Shown here in pieces: positions 21,824-33,700 of a stretch of 53,951 nucleotides of DNA. A model generated the notes under the pieces. The model worked only from the letters and a program-made list of their open reading frames with translations. It was not told the origin of the DNA and did not search any database. Each line of letters begins with the position of its first letter. The first letter of the stretch is position 1. The DNA lies in the NCBI RefSeq assembly GCF_003467445.1, contig NZ_QSGS01000013.1:1-53951 (forward strand), in the 5' to 3' direction. Source of the DNA: Exiguobacterium sp. AM39-5BH. Lineage in GTDB: Bacteria > Bacillota > Bacilli > Exiguobacteriales > Exiguobacteriaceae. A program made the position numbers and the translations under genes.

Positions 21824-22333
21824 CTAGCGTTTCATATACGTTCCGAAGCGTGAGGTGACGGCTTCAATCACTGAGGCGGGGGCACGTTTAAGGCACGTTT
21901 GGACGACCCTTTCATCGAGCTCATGCGTCTCAAAATATTCCGCCAGTCGATGAAGCTTATCTTCCCGACCGATGACCGTATACAGCACAACCCACTCTTC
22001 AAGCCGCATCCAACTACCGAGCGGTTCAATGTAGGGATGCGTATAAATCCCATCGGTACACTTCATCCGGAAACTGGCCATCACATCAATATCGCCCCCT
22101 TCAAACGTATACTCACTAAAGTACGTCGTCATGTAGTCGGAGTGCGAGGCCGTTTCGACTTTCTCGCCGACTCGGCTCAATATTTCGTCCAATCGTTCGA
22201 ACTGATCCGGCTCCACGAATACATCCAAGTCATTCGTCGTCTCAACGATTCCATGATGCTTCAATAACGTCGACCCACCGAACCGACACGCAACCCCATT
22301 TAAGCGACATAACGTTTCGACTTGCTTTTCCAT
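21824..22333 (-). CDS. Lone nucleotidyltransferase-fold protein
   Basis: 169 residues from ATG 22333, preceded by GGGAGGG. It has a minimal nucleotidyltransferase signature: GGSTLLKHHG (about 19-28), then TTNDLDVFV (about 34-42) with the DxD pair, and a later acidic strand GGDIDVMAS. This resembles AbiEii-like or aminoglycoside-type nucleotidyltransferases. The C-terminal helix REDKLHRLAEYF is also typical of such folds. The substrate cannot be told. No antitoxin, HEPN or regulator gene is beside it, so a toxin role is not supported. It occupies the tuf-rpsJ gap, where Bacillus has an unrelated gene. Confidence 0.7.
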   Translation of the reverse strand: MEKQVETLCRLNGVACRFGGSTLLKHHGIVETTNDLDVFVEPDQFERLDEILSRVGEKVETASHSDYMTTYFSEYTFEGGDIDVMASFRMKCTDGIYTHPYIEPLGSWMRLEEWVVLYTVIGREDKLHRLAEYFETHELDERVVQTCLKRAPASVIEAVTSRFGTYMKR

Positions 22334-22384
22334 ACTCGTCTTCCCTCCCTGCAACATATGTCCCATCTTACCACGTCTCACCAT

Positions 22385-22424
22385 AAAATAAAAAAGCAGC
22401 CCACAAAATGCGGACTGCTTAAAG
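22385..22424 (-). terminator. Intrinsic terminator after tuf
   Basis: On the minus strand AAGCAGTCCGCA / TGTGGGCTGCTT around TTT forms a stem, followed by TTTTTTATTTT. It lies just past the tuf stop codon and ends the str operon before the nucleotidyltransferase gene. Confidence 0.92.
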
Positions 22425-22431
22425 ACATCGA

Positions 22432-23619
<1,188 letters not shown>

Positions 23620-23661
23620 TCTAGATTCCTCCTCTATTAGACAATTAGTTTTTATTTAACT

Positions 23662-23697
23662 AGGAAGACGTAAGTTACTTTTAACATACGTCCTCCT
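23662..23697 (-). other. Long hairpin in the fusA-tuf gap
   Basis: The two 16-base arms around a four-base loop match at 14 positions (AGGAGGACGTATGTTA against AGGAAGACGTAAGTTA). There is no T tract after the stem. It leaves the tuf ribosome binding site free, so an mRNA processing or stability element seems more likely than a terminator. The function is inferred. Confidence 0.6.
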
Positions 23698-23733
23698 TAG
23701 CTTACAACAATCATTTAAGCGTTACAACCGTTA

Positions 23734-25811
23734 TTAGCCGTTCGCTTTTTTGATGATTTCTTCTGCGATTGACTTCGGTACTTCTTCGTAGTGATCGAAG
23801 TGCATCGAGTACGTTCCACGTCCTTGCGTACGTGAACGAAGCGATGTCGCATATCCAAACATTTCCGAAAGTGGAACCATTGCTTTAACGACTTGAGCGT
23901 TACCGCGGGCTTCCATACCTTCTACGCGTCCACGGCGTGACGTGACGTCACCCATGATGTCTCCCAAGTATTCTTCTGGGATGACAACTTCAACACGCAT
24001 CATCGGCTCAAGGATGACAGCTTTCGCTTGATCCTTAAGTTGTTTAACCGCCATCGAAGCAGCAACTTTAAACGCCATCTCGTTCGAGTCGACATCGTGG
24101 TACGATCCGAAGACGAGAGCAGCTTTAACGTCAACTACTGGGTAACCAGCGAGGATACCGTTTTCGAGAGCTTCTTCAATCCCACTTTGAACAGCTGGGA
24201 CGTATTCACGTGTACAACACCACCGACGATTTTGTTCTCGAATGCGAATCCAGCGCCTTCTTCGTTTGGCTCGAATTCTACGACAACGTGACCGTACTGA
24301 CCGCGACCACCTGATTGACGTACGAATTTCGAATCGATTTTCGCAGCGCCACGGATTGTCTCACGGTAAGCAACTTGTGGTGCACCTACGTTAGCTTCGA
24401 CTTTGAATTCGCGACGCATACGGTCAACGAGGATATCAAGGTGAAGCTCACCCATACCAGAGATGATCGTTTGACCAGTCTCTTGGTTTGTTTCAGTGCG
24501 GAAAGTTGGATCCTCTTCTGCGAGTTTCGCGAGGGCTTGACCCATCTTATCTTGGTCAGCTTTCGATTTAGGCTCGATTGCGACCGAGATAACTGGTTCT
24601 GGGAATGTCATTGACTCGAGAACGACGTTGTCTTTCTCTGAGCAAAGCGTATCACCAGTCGTAGTATCTTTAAGACCAACAGCTGCGGCGATGTCACCAG
24701 CATATACCATTGGAATTTCTTCACGGCTGTTCGCGTGCATCTGAAGGATACGACCGAGGCGCTCGCGCTTGCCTTTAGTCGAGTTCTTCACATACGAACC
24801 AGCTTGTGCTGTACCAGAGTACACACGGAAGAATGTCAATTTACCGACGTAAGGGTCAGTCATGACTTTAAACGCGAGTGCCGAGAATGGCGCTTCGTCC
24901 GAAGGTTCACGCGTGATTTCTTCTTCTGTGTCGAGGTTAACACCTTTGATTGACTCGACGTCAACTGGTGACGGGAGGTAATCAACAACAGCGTCCAACA
25001 TCAATTGAACACCTTTGTTTTTGAAGGCAGAACCAACGAGTACAGGATAGAATTCTACGCTAAGTGTTGCTTTACGAATACCAGCTTTGAGTTCTTCGAT
25101 TGAGATCTCTTCGCCTTCGAGGTATTTCATCATCAACTCTTCGTTGTAGTCAGCGACCGCTTCGATCAATTGACCACGAAGTTCTTCAGCTTGGTCAGCC
25201 ATGTCAGCTGGGAAGCCATCGATTACTTCGATATCAGTACCGAGGTCGTTCGAGTACATGTACGTCTTCATCTCAACGAGGTCAACGATTCCTTTGAATT
25301 CATCTTCTGCACCGATTGGAAGTTGGATTGGGTGTGCATTTGCTTGAAGACGCTCATGAAGTGTTTTCACCGAGTACAAGAAGTCCGCACCAATCTTATC
25401 CATCTTGTTGACGAATACGACACGTGGAACACCGTAAGTCGTCGCTTGACGCCATACAGTTTCTGTTTGTGGTTCAACACCTGACTGTGCATCAAGTACT
25501 GCAACTGCGCCATCGAGTACACGGAGTGAACGTTCAACTTCAACTGTGAAGTCTACGTGTCCAGGTGTATCGATGATGTTTACACGGTGGCCATTCCACT
25601 GTGCAGTTGTCGCTGCAGAAGTGATCGTGATTCCACGCTCTTGCTCCTGCTCCATCCAGTCCATTTGTGAAGCTCCTTCATGAGTTTCACCAATCTTGTG
25701 GATACGACCTGTGTAATAAAGAATACGTTCAGTTGTTGTCGTCTTACCGGCATCGATGTGAGCCATGATCCCGATGTTACGAGTATTCTTTAGGGAGAAT
25801 TCTCTTGCCAT
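23734..25811 (-). CDS. fusA: Elongation factor G (single-base frameshift)
   Basis: Translocase GTPase with G1 [19 protein letters not shown], switch [11 protein letters not shown] and [10 protein letters not shown]. The start is MAREFSLKN at 25811, with GGAAGGAG upstream. The frame breaks near 24212 in domain IV: after KIVGGVV the sequence goes to [11 protein letters not shown], where [16 protein letters not shown] is expected. One added G on the plus strand restores a 692-residue EF-G of exact family length. The C-terminal part (24078-23734) is otherwise intact. Sequence error is by far the likeliest reason, since EF-G is essential. Confidence 0.96.
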
Positions 25812-25841
25812 ACTGGGTATTCTCCTTCCGCATGTGTTTTT

Positions 25842-25913
25842 CGTGTGCTGGCACACGATATGATTATACCCGAAAGCCACTCCATTAAGCCACCGCTTGG
25901 TGACGTGGAGTGG
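25842..25913 (-). other. Two hairpins in the rpsG-fusA gap
   Basis: Just after the rpsG stop the minus strand reads CCACTCCA...TGGAGTGG enclosing CACC AAGC GGTG (25877-25913). A second stem, CGTGTG CCAG CACACG (25842-25857), follows. Between them is a perfect TATAAT (25863-25868) without a recognisable -35. The gap may hold a weak internal promoter or a structured fusA leader. Confidence 0.45.
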
Positions 25914-25927
25914 TCTTTACGTTTAAC

Positions 25928-26395
25928 TTACCAACGATAGTGAGCAAACGCTTTGTTCGCTTCTGCCATCTTATGCATGTCTTCGCGTTTCTTAACAGAC
26001 GCACCAGTGTTATTGGCTGCATCCATGATTTCGTTCGCGATACGTTGCTCCATCGTTTTCTCGTTGCGGAGACGAGCGTAGTTCACGAGGTAACGAAGAC
26101 CAAGTGTCGTACGGCGCTCTGGACGAACTTCAACAGGAACTTGGTAGTTTGCTCCACCAACACGGCGAGCTTTAACTTCAAGTACAGGCATGATGTTGTT
26201 CATTGCTTCTTCGAACACTTCCATAGGCTCTTTGCCTGAGCGTTCAGCGATGATGCCAAATGCGTTGTAAATGATAGTTTGAGCTGTACCTTTTTTACCG
26301 TCTAACATGACACGGTTAATGAGGCGAGTTACCAATTTCGAGTTGTAGATCGGATCTGCGATAACGTCACGACGTTCTGCACGGTTTTTACGCAT
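25928..26395 (-). CDS. rpsG: 30S ribosomal protein S7
   Basis: 155 residues, full length: [40 protein letters not shown] and the C-terminal [19 protein letters not shown]7 nucleates the 30S head. ATG preceded by AAAGGAGGG. Between rpsL and fusA. Confidence 0.98.
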   Translation of the reverse strand: MRKNRAERRDVIADPIYNSKLVTRLINRVMLDGKKGTAQTIIYNAFGIIAERSGKEPMEVFEEAMNNIMPVLEVKARRVGGANYQVPVEVRPERRTTLGLRYLVNYARLRNEKTMEQRIANEIMDAANNTGASVKKREDMHKMAEANKAFAHYRW

Positions 26396-26443
26396 CCGAG
26401 TACCCTCCTTTCAAAATTTCAGTAGTTTTTAGTTTTGCGAGAA

Positions 26444-26866
26444 TTACTTCTTCGCAGCTTTCGGACGTTTCGTACCGTATTTAGAACGGCCTTGCATACG
26501 TCCGTCAACACCTGCAGTGTCAAGCGCACCACGAACGATGTGGTAACGTACCCCTGGTAAGTCTTTTACACGTCCTCCACGGATAAGAACAACGCTGTGC
26601 TCTTGAAGGTTGTGGCCAATACCTGGAATGTACGCAGTCACTTCGATTTGGTTAGTCAAACGAACACGAGCATACTTACGTAACGCCGAGTTCGGTTTCT
26701 TCGGAGTCATTGTACCAACACGTGTACAAACACCACGTTTCTGTGGCGAGCTCACGTTAGTTTGTGACTTGATGAAACTGTTGTAACCTTTGTTAAGTGC
26801 TGGAGAGTCAGATTTCACGACTTTCGATTTACGTCCTTTACGGACTAACTGGTTGATAGTAGGCAT
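26444..26866 (-). CDS. rpsL: 30S ribosomal protein S12
   Basis: 140 residues with the decoding-centre loops [11 protein letters not shown] and [16 protein letters not shown]. The lysines at the classic streptomycin-resistance positions are wild type. First gene of the str operon here, with its own promoter and an unusually long leader in place of the L7Ae-type gene usual in Bacillus. Confidence 0.98.
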   Translation of the reverse strand: MPTINQLVRKGRKSKVVKSDSPALNKGYNSFIKSQTNVSSPQKRGVCTRVGTMTPKKPNSALRKYARVRLTNQIEVTAYIPGIGHNLQEHSVVLIRGGRVKDLPGVRYHIVRGALDTAGVDGRMQGRSKYGTKRPKAAKK

Positions 26867-27112
26867 CTTTGAAGATCCTCCCTTCCTGAATTATGCTATT
26901 TTCTAGACCCACCGACCCGGGTGGTTCATTTAAGGTCATAACGAAACGCTTTTACGAGGCGTAGGCATTCCATGACCTCGCAAAAACGTGAGTTATACCT
27001 TGAAAGTGGCAATAATAGCAGCCAAACCTTTCCGGAGAAAGATCGGGTGACGTCCAAGTAGCTTGCCGACTGCTGGACACCGTTGTCATCGACAACAACC
27101 GATTGGCGGCAC
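26867..27112 (-). promoter_or_regulatory. Long structured leader of rpsL (no gene)
   Basis: About 245 bases between the str promoter and rpsL. Short stems are visible on the minus strand: GTTGTC/GACAAC (27083-27097), GTCCAG...CTTGGAC, CTTTC TCCG GAAAG, and CCACCC/GGTGGG close to rpsL. The only short frame, 15 codons at 26926-26973, has its Shine-Dalgarno too close to be convincing. No L7Ae-family coding sequence is present. Confidence 0.5.
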
Positions 27113-27118
27113 TAAATC

Positions 27119-27147
27119 ATATTAGCACCGCCAACCTATGCTGTCAA
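27119..27147 (-). promoter_or_regulatory. str operon promoter
   Basis: TTGACA (27142-27147), 17 bases and TAATAT (27119-27124) on the minus strand, beginning only eight bases after the rpoC stop codon, with no terminator between. A 32-base imperfect dyad (27103-27134) lies over the -10 and the start site. Confidence 0.83.
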
Positions 27148-27154
27148 GACGTTT

Positions 27155-30100
27155 TTATTCTACCGTCGTGTCTTCGAGAACGGCTTTCGACTCTTCTTCT
27201 TTGAGCTCGACATCGCGGTAAACCGGCATCCCAGTACCAGCAGGAACGAGTTTCCCGATGATGACGTTCTCTTTGAGTCCGAGGAGGTAGTCGCGCTTGC
27301 CTTTGATGGCAGCGTCTGTCAATACACGAGTCGTTTCTTGGAACGAAGCGGCCGAGAGGAACGAATCTGTCTCGAGCGACGCTTTCGTGATTCCGAGAAG
27401 GACCGGTTTCGCTGTTGCCGGACTCTTGCCATCGCGGAGAGCATCTTTACATGCTTCTTTGAAGACACTGATATCGACGAGCGAACCAGGGAGAAGCGGC
27501 GTGTCACCAGACTCGATGACTTTGACGCGACGAAGCATTTGACGAACCATGACTTCGACGTGTTTGTCGCCGATTTCTACCCCTTGCATGCGGTAAACTT
27601 TTTGTACTTCTTGGAGAAGATAGTTTTGAACACCAGATACACCACGGACGGCGAGCAATTCTTTCGGATCGATCGAACCTTCCGTGAAGACTTCTCCGGC
27701 TTCTACTGTATCTCCGATTTGAACACGAAGACGTGCTCCGAACGGAATCGTGTACGTACGTGTCTCACTGAGTCCTTCGACCGTGAGTTCACGCTTGTCA
27801 CGCGATTCTGTAAAGTCGATGACCGTACCCGGAATCTCCGAGATGACCGCTTGCCCTTTCGGGTTACGTGCCTCGAACACCTCTTGGATACGTGGAAGAC
27901 CTTGTGTGATATCATCTCCGGCTACCCCACCTGTGTGGAAGGTACGCATTGTAAGCTGTGTCCCTGGCTCACCGATTGATTGCGCGGCGATGATTCCGAC
28001 AGCTTCGCCGACTTCAACGTTCGAGCCAGTCGCCAAGTTGCGGCCGTAACATTTCTTACATACGCCGTGTGACGTGTTACATGTAAAGGCAGTACGGATT
28101 TCAACTCGTTCGATTCCAGCGTCGACGATGTCGCGAGCGAGATCTTCGGTAATCAGTTGGTTCTTCTCGACCATGACTTCACCCGTTTCTGGATGTGCCA
28201 CTGTCTCAAACGCTGTACGGCCAACGAGGCGGTCATACAAGTTTTCGATTTCTTCCGTGCCTTCGCGGAGAGCGGCGACGCGGATTCCGCGGTCCGTTCC
28301 GCAATCTTCTTCACGGATGATGACATCTTGGGCTACGTCAACGAGACGACGCGTCAAGTAACCTGAGTCAGCCGTCTTCAGGGCTGTATCGGCAAGACCT
28401 TTACGCGCACCGTGCGTCGAGATGAAGTACTCTTGTACCGTCAAACCTTCACGGAATGAAGATTTGATTGGAAGTTCGATGATGCGGCCAGATGGAGCGG
28501 CCATCAAACCACGCATCCCTGCGAGCTGCGTGAAGTTGGACGCGTTACCACGGGCACCAGAGTCAGACATCATGAAGATCGGGTTCAAGCGATTGAGAGA
28601 TTTCATTAATCGTGCTTGAATCTCATCCTTCGCTTCGTTCCAAGAGCGTACAACGCGCTCGTAACGCTCATCTTCAGTGATGAGACCGCGACGGAATGAC
28701 TTCATAATTTGATCGACTTGAGTTTGCGCTTCATCAAGGATCTCTTGTTTGTCCGGAAGAACGATGATATCAGCGATTCCGACCGTCACACCGGCTTTCG
28801 TCGAGTGTTTGAAGCCGAGATCTTTCATCCGGTCAAGCATGCGGCTTGTTTCAGTCGTTTCGAACTTCTGGAACACTTCCGCGATAACTTTTCCAAGGAA
28901 TCCTTTTTTGAACGGCTCGACCAAAGGACGTGAGGCGATTTCTTCCGCAACGTTGGCACCTTTGTCGATGAAGTACTTGTCAGGTGTTGCTTCCTGCAAG
29001 TTTTCCATTGTCGGCTCGTTCAAGTATGGGAACGTGTTCGGCAAGATCTCGTTAAAGATCATTTTACCGACCGTTGTGATCAACAATTTCTCGTTTTGCT
29101 CATCTGTGAACGTCGGGTTGTTGAGCGTACGTGCTGGAAGAGCGACACGAGTATGCAAATGGACATAGCCATTTTGATACGCGATGAGCGCTTCGTTCAC
29201 GTTCGACAAAATTTTCCCTTGTCCGACGGCATCGTCGCGTTCAAGCGAGATGTAGTAGTTACCGAGGACCATATCCTGCGATGGGGTAACAACTGGTTTT
29301 CCGTCTTTCGGGTTCAAGATGTTTTGCGCTGCGAGCATGAGAAGACGAGCTTCAGCTTGCGCTTCAGCAGAAAGTGGGACGTGAACCGCCATTTGGTCAC
29401 CATCGAAGTCGGCGTTATAAGCCGTACATACGAGGGGGTGAAGACGAATCGCGCGACCTTCGACAAGAATCGGTTCGAAAGCTTGAATCCCTAGGCGGTG
29501 AAGCGTAGGGGCACGGTTCAAGAGAACTGGATGCTCACGAATGACTTCTTCGAGGACGCCCCAGATTTCTGGTTGCATCTTCTCAATCTTACGTTTGGCG
29601 TTCTTGATGTTCGACGCGATGCCACGACCGACAAGTTCTTTCATCACGAACGGTTTGAAGAGTTCAAGGGCCATCTCTTTCGGGAGACCACATTGGTACA
29701 TCTTCAAGTTCGGACCAACGACGATAACCGAACGTCCTGAATAGTCGACCCGTTTACCGAGAAGGTTTTGACGGAAACGACCTTGTTTCCCTTTCAACAT
29801 GTGTGAAAGCGATTTGAGCGGACGGTTACCTGGTCCTGTCACCGGACGACCACGACGACCGTTGTCGATGAGGGCGTCAACCGCTTCTTGAAGCATACGC
29901 TTCTCGTTTTGCACGATGATATTCGGCGCGCGAGATCGAGCAAACGTTTGAGACGGTTGTTCCGGTTGATGACTCGGCGATACAAATCGTTCAAGTCAGA
30001 TGTCGCAAAGCGCCCACCGTCGAGCTGCACCATCGGGCGAAGCTCTGGTGGAATGACAGGAAGCACTTCAAGAATCATCCAATCTGGATCATTGCCTGAC

Positions 30101-30753
30101 GTGAAGAACGCGTCGAGCACTTCAAGACGCTTAATCGCACGTGTACGACGTTGGCCTTGAACCGTCTTCAATTCTTCGCGGAGTTCTCCGACTTCCTTCT
30201 CAAGTTGAACGTCTCGAAGGAGTGTACGGATTGCTTCTGCCCCCATGTCTGCTTTGAAGTCACTACCGTATTTTTCACGGTAGAGACGATATTCTTTTTC
30301 CGAAAGAAGTTGTTTCTTCTCAAGCGGAGTGTCACCTGGCTCCGTCACGACGTACGATGCGAAGTAGATTACTTCTTCGAGTGCACGTGGTGACATATCG
30401 AGTACAAGCCCCATTCGGCTTGGAATCCCTTTGAAGTACCAGATGTGCGAAACTGGTGCCGCGAGCTCGATATGGCCCATACGCTCGCGACGCACTTTCG
30501 CTTTCGTCACTTCAACGCCACAACGGTCACAAATGACTCCTTTATAACGGATCCGTTTGTATTTCCCGCAGTAACATTCCCAGTCTTTCGTAGGACCGAA
30601 GATTCGTTCACAGAACAATCCGTCCTTCTCTGGTTTAAGTGTACGATAGTTGATCGTTTCCGGCTTTTTGACTTCCCCGTAAGACCACGAACGGATCTTC
30701 TCAGGTGAAGCCAAGCCGATTTTCATATATTCAAATCGATTAACATCTACCAA
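27155..30753 (-). CDS. rpoC: RNA polymerase beta' subunit (single-base frameshift)
   Basis: The N-terminal zinc site ([20 protein letters not shown]) and the catalytic motif [12 protein letters not shown] are intact. So is the later zinc cluster with [16 protein letters not shown]. The frame breaks at 29931, where [17 protein letters not shown] should read [20 protein letters not shown]. Adding one C restores a 1199-residue beta' of normal length. A stable essential gene cannot be split here, so a sequence error is likely. It begins 22 bases after rpoB. Confidence 0.97.
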
Positions 30754-30775
30754 GGGGCCGACCTCCCTTTTCGCC

Positions 30776-33700
30776 TTATTCCTCTTCCGTAACAGTCGGT
30801 TGAACGACTTGTTCTAACGCCGATGTTGCGTTCGGGATGTTGTCGTCATCTTCATCTTTCATTTCAACTTCTTCATCGTCCGCAGACATCATCTTGACTT
30901 CCATACCGAGCGCTTGGAGCTCTTTAATCAAGACGCGGAACGATTCTGGAACGCCCGCTTTCGGAACGCTCTCACCTTTCACGATGGCCTCGTATGCTTT
31001 CACACGGCCAACCGTGTCATCCGACTTGATGGTAAGGATCTCTTGGAGCGTGTAGGCTGCGCCGTACGCTTCAAGTGCCCATACTTCCATCTCACCGAAA
31101 CGCTGTCCACCGAACTGTGCTTTACCACCGAGTGGTTGTTGCGTGACGAGCGAGTATGGTCCTGTCGAACGAGCGTGAAGTTTATCATCAACCATGTGCG
31201 CGAGTTTGATCATATACATGACGCCGACTGAGACGCGGTTATCGAACGCTTCACCAGTACGACCGTCGTAGAGACGAGTCTTGGCATCTTTGTCCATTCC
31301 GGCTTCTTCAATCGTTGCCCATACGTCTTCCTCACGCGCACCATCGAATACAGGTGTCGCCACTTTGATGCCGAGCTTTTTAGCCGCCATTCCAAGGTGG
31401 AGTTCGAGTACCTGACCGATGTTCATCCGTGATGGTACACCTAGTGGGTTAAGCATGATGTCAATCGGTGTGCCGTCCGGCATGTATGGCATGTCTTCTT
31501 CAGGGAGGATGCGCGAGATAACACCTTTGTTACCGTGACGTCCCGCCATCTTATCCCCTTCGTGAATCTTACGTTTTTGAACGATGTAGACACGAACCAT
31601 TTGGTTCACGCCTGGTGAGAGTTCATCACCGTTTTCACGGTCGAACACTTTGACGTCCAAGATGATGCCGTCGCCACCGTTTGGTACACGGAGTGACGTA
31701 TCGCGGACTTCACGTGCCTTCTCACCGAAGATCGCATGCAAGAGACGCTCTTCCGCCGTCAATTCAGTCACACCTTTAGGCGTAACTTTACCAACGAGGA
31801 TATCGCCATCCTTGACTTCTGCACCGATACGGATGATTCCACGGTCGTCCAAGTTGCGAAGTGCGTCATCACCGACGTTCGGAATATCACGTGTGATTTC
31901 CTCAGGCCCGAGTTTCGTGTCACGTGACTCTGATTCGTACTCTTCGATATGAATCGACGTGTACACATCATCTTTCACGAGACGTTCACTCATGATGATC
32001 GCATCCTCATAGTTGTAACCATCCCATGTCATGAAGGCGACGACGACGTTACGACCGAGCGCGAGCTCACCCATATCCATCGACGGACCGTCAGCAAGGA
32101 TCTCTCCTTTTTCGACACGGTCACCAGCAGCGATGATCGGCTTCTGGTTGTAGCATGTCCCTTGGTTCGAACGGACATACTTTTGAAGTTTGTAGCGGTC
32201 AAGGTCACCTGATACCTCAGAACCGTTCACGTCAGACGTGCGGCGGACCAAGATTTCACGCGCTGTGACACGCTCGACGACACCTGGGAATTTCGCGATA
32301 ATTGCGGCTCCAGAGTCTTTCGCCGACACGTACTCCATCCCAGTCCCGATAATCGGTGAATCTGGTTGAAGAAGTGGTACAGCTTGACGTTGCATGTTCG
32401 CTCCCATGAGGGCACGGTTTGAGTCATCGTTCTCAAGGAACGGGATACATGCCGTTGCGGCAGAAACTACCTGTTTCGGCGAAACGTCCATGTAATCGAC
32501 TCGGCTCGGCTCAACTGACAAGTTTTGTCCGCGGAAACGGCAAAGAACTTGTTCGTCGGCGAATCCGCCTTCTTCTGTGAGCGGCATGTTCGCCTGGGCG
32601 ACGACGTAGAGATCTTCTTCATCCGCCGTCATATATTGAATCTCGTTCGTGACAAGACCTGTTTCTGGGTCGACGCGACGGTACGGAGCTTCAATGAAAC
32701 CGTACTCGTTCACTTTCGCATAAGACGAAAGCGAGTTGATGAGACCGATGTTTGGTCCCTCCGGCGTTTCGATTGGACACATTCGACCGTAGTGCGAATA
32801 GTGAACGTCTCGTACTTCGAAACCGGCACGTTCACGTGTCAAACCACCCGGTCCAAGTGCAGAGAGACGACGCTTGTGCGTGAGTTCTGCGAGCGGGTTG
32901 GTTTGGTCCATGAATTGTGACAACTGCGAACTACCGAAGAACTCTTTAAGCGACGCGATTACCGGGCGAATGTTAATTAGCGCCTGTGGTGTAATTGCGT
33001 TTTGATCTTGAATCGACATCCGTTCTTTAACGACACGTTCCATACGAGAAAGCCCGATCCGGAATTGGTTTTGGAGGAGTTCTCCGACTGAACGAAGACG
33101 ACGGTTTCCTAAGTGGTCGATGTCATCTGTTGTTCCAACTTCGTGTAATAAGTTAAAGAAGTAGTTGATCGATGCGATGATATCAGCCGGCGTGATATGC
33201 TTCACGCTACGGTCGATATTGCCGTTACCGATAATGTTCAAGATACGCTCTCCATCTGGGTCATCTGGTGAGATTACTTTGATTGATTGAAGACCGAACG
33301 ATTCACCTTCAGCGACGCCGCCTGTCGGCTCAGCATCCATATAACCGAGTCCGTTCTCCAAGTATGGAAGAACACGGTCAAGGTTGCGACGATCGAGGAT
33401 AGTTCCAGCTTCAGCGATGACTTCGCCTGTTTCTGGGTCCACGAGCGTTTCGGCCAATTTTTGACCGAAGAGACGGTTTTAAGATGAAGTTTTTTGTTCA
33501 TCTTATAGCGACCGACGTTTGCAAGGTCGTAACGTTTTGGGTCGAAGAAACGAGAAACGAGAAGTGACTTCGCATTCTCAACCGTTGGTGGCTCACCAGG
33601 GCGGAGACGCTCGTAAATTTCGATTAACGCTTTTTCTGTAGATTCTGTATTATCTTTTTCAAGGGTATTACGAAGATATTCGTCATCCCCGAGAAGATCG

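Noticed and set aside
26926..26973. 15-codon frame in the rpsL leader as a leader peptide
   Set aside because: GAGG lies only two bases before the ATG, the codons show no regulatory run of one amino acid, and no attenuator follows with a T tract.
29839..29914. Natural split of rpoC into two subunits
   Set aside because: The second part has no start codon with a ribosome binding site at the break, the halves overlap in conserved sequence, and one base restores the family sequence exactly.
33457..33490. Programmed frameshifting in rpoB
   Set aside because: No slippery heptamer followed by a pseudoknot or stem is seen, and six other genes show the same type of missing base.
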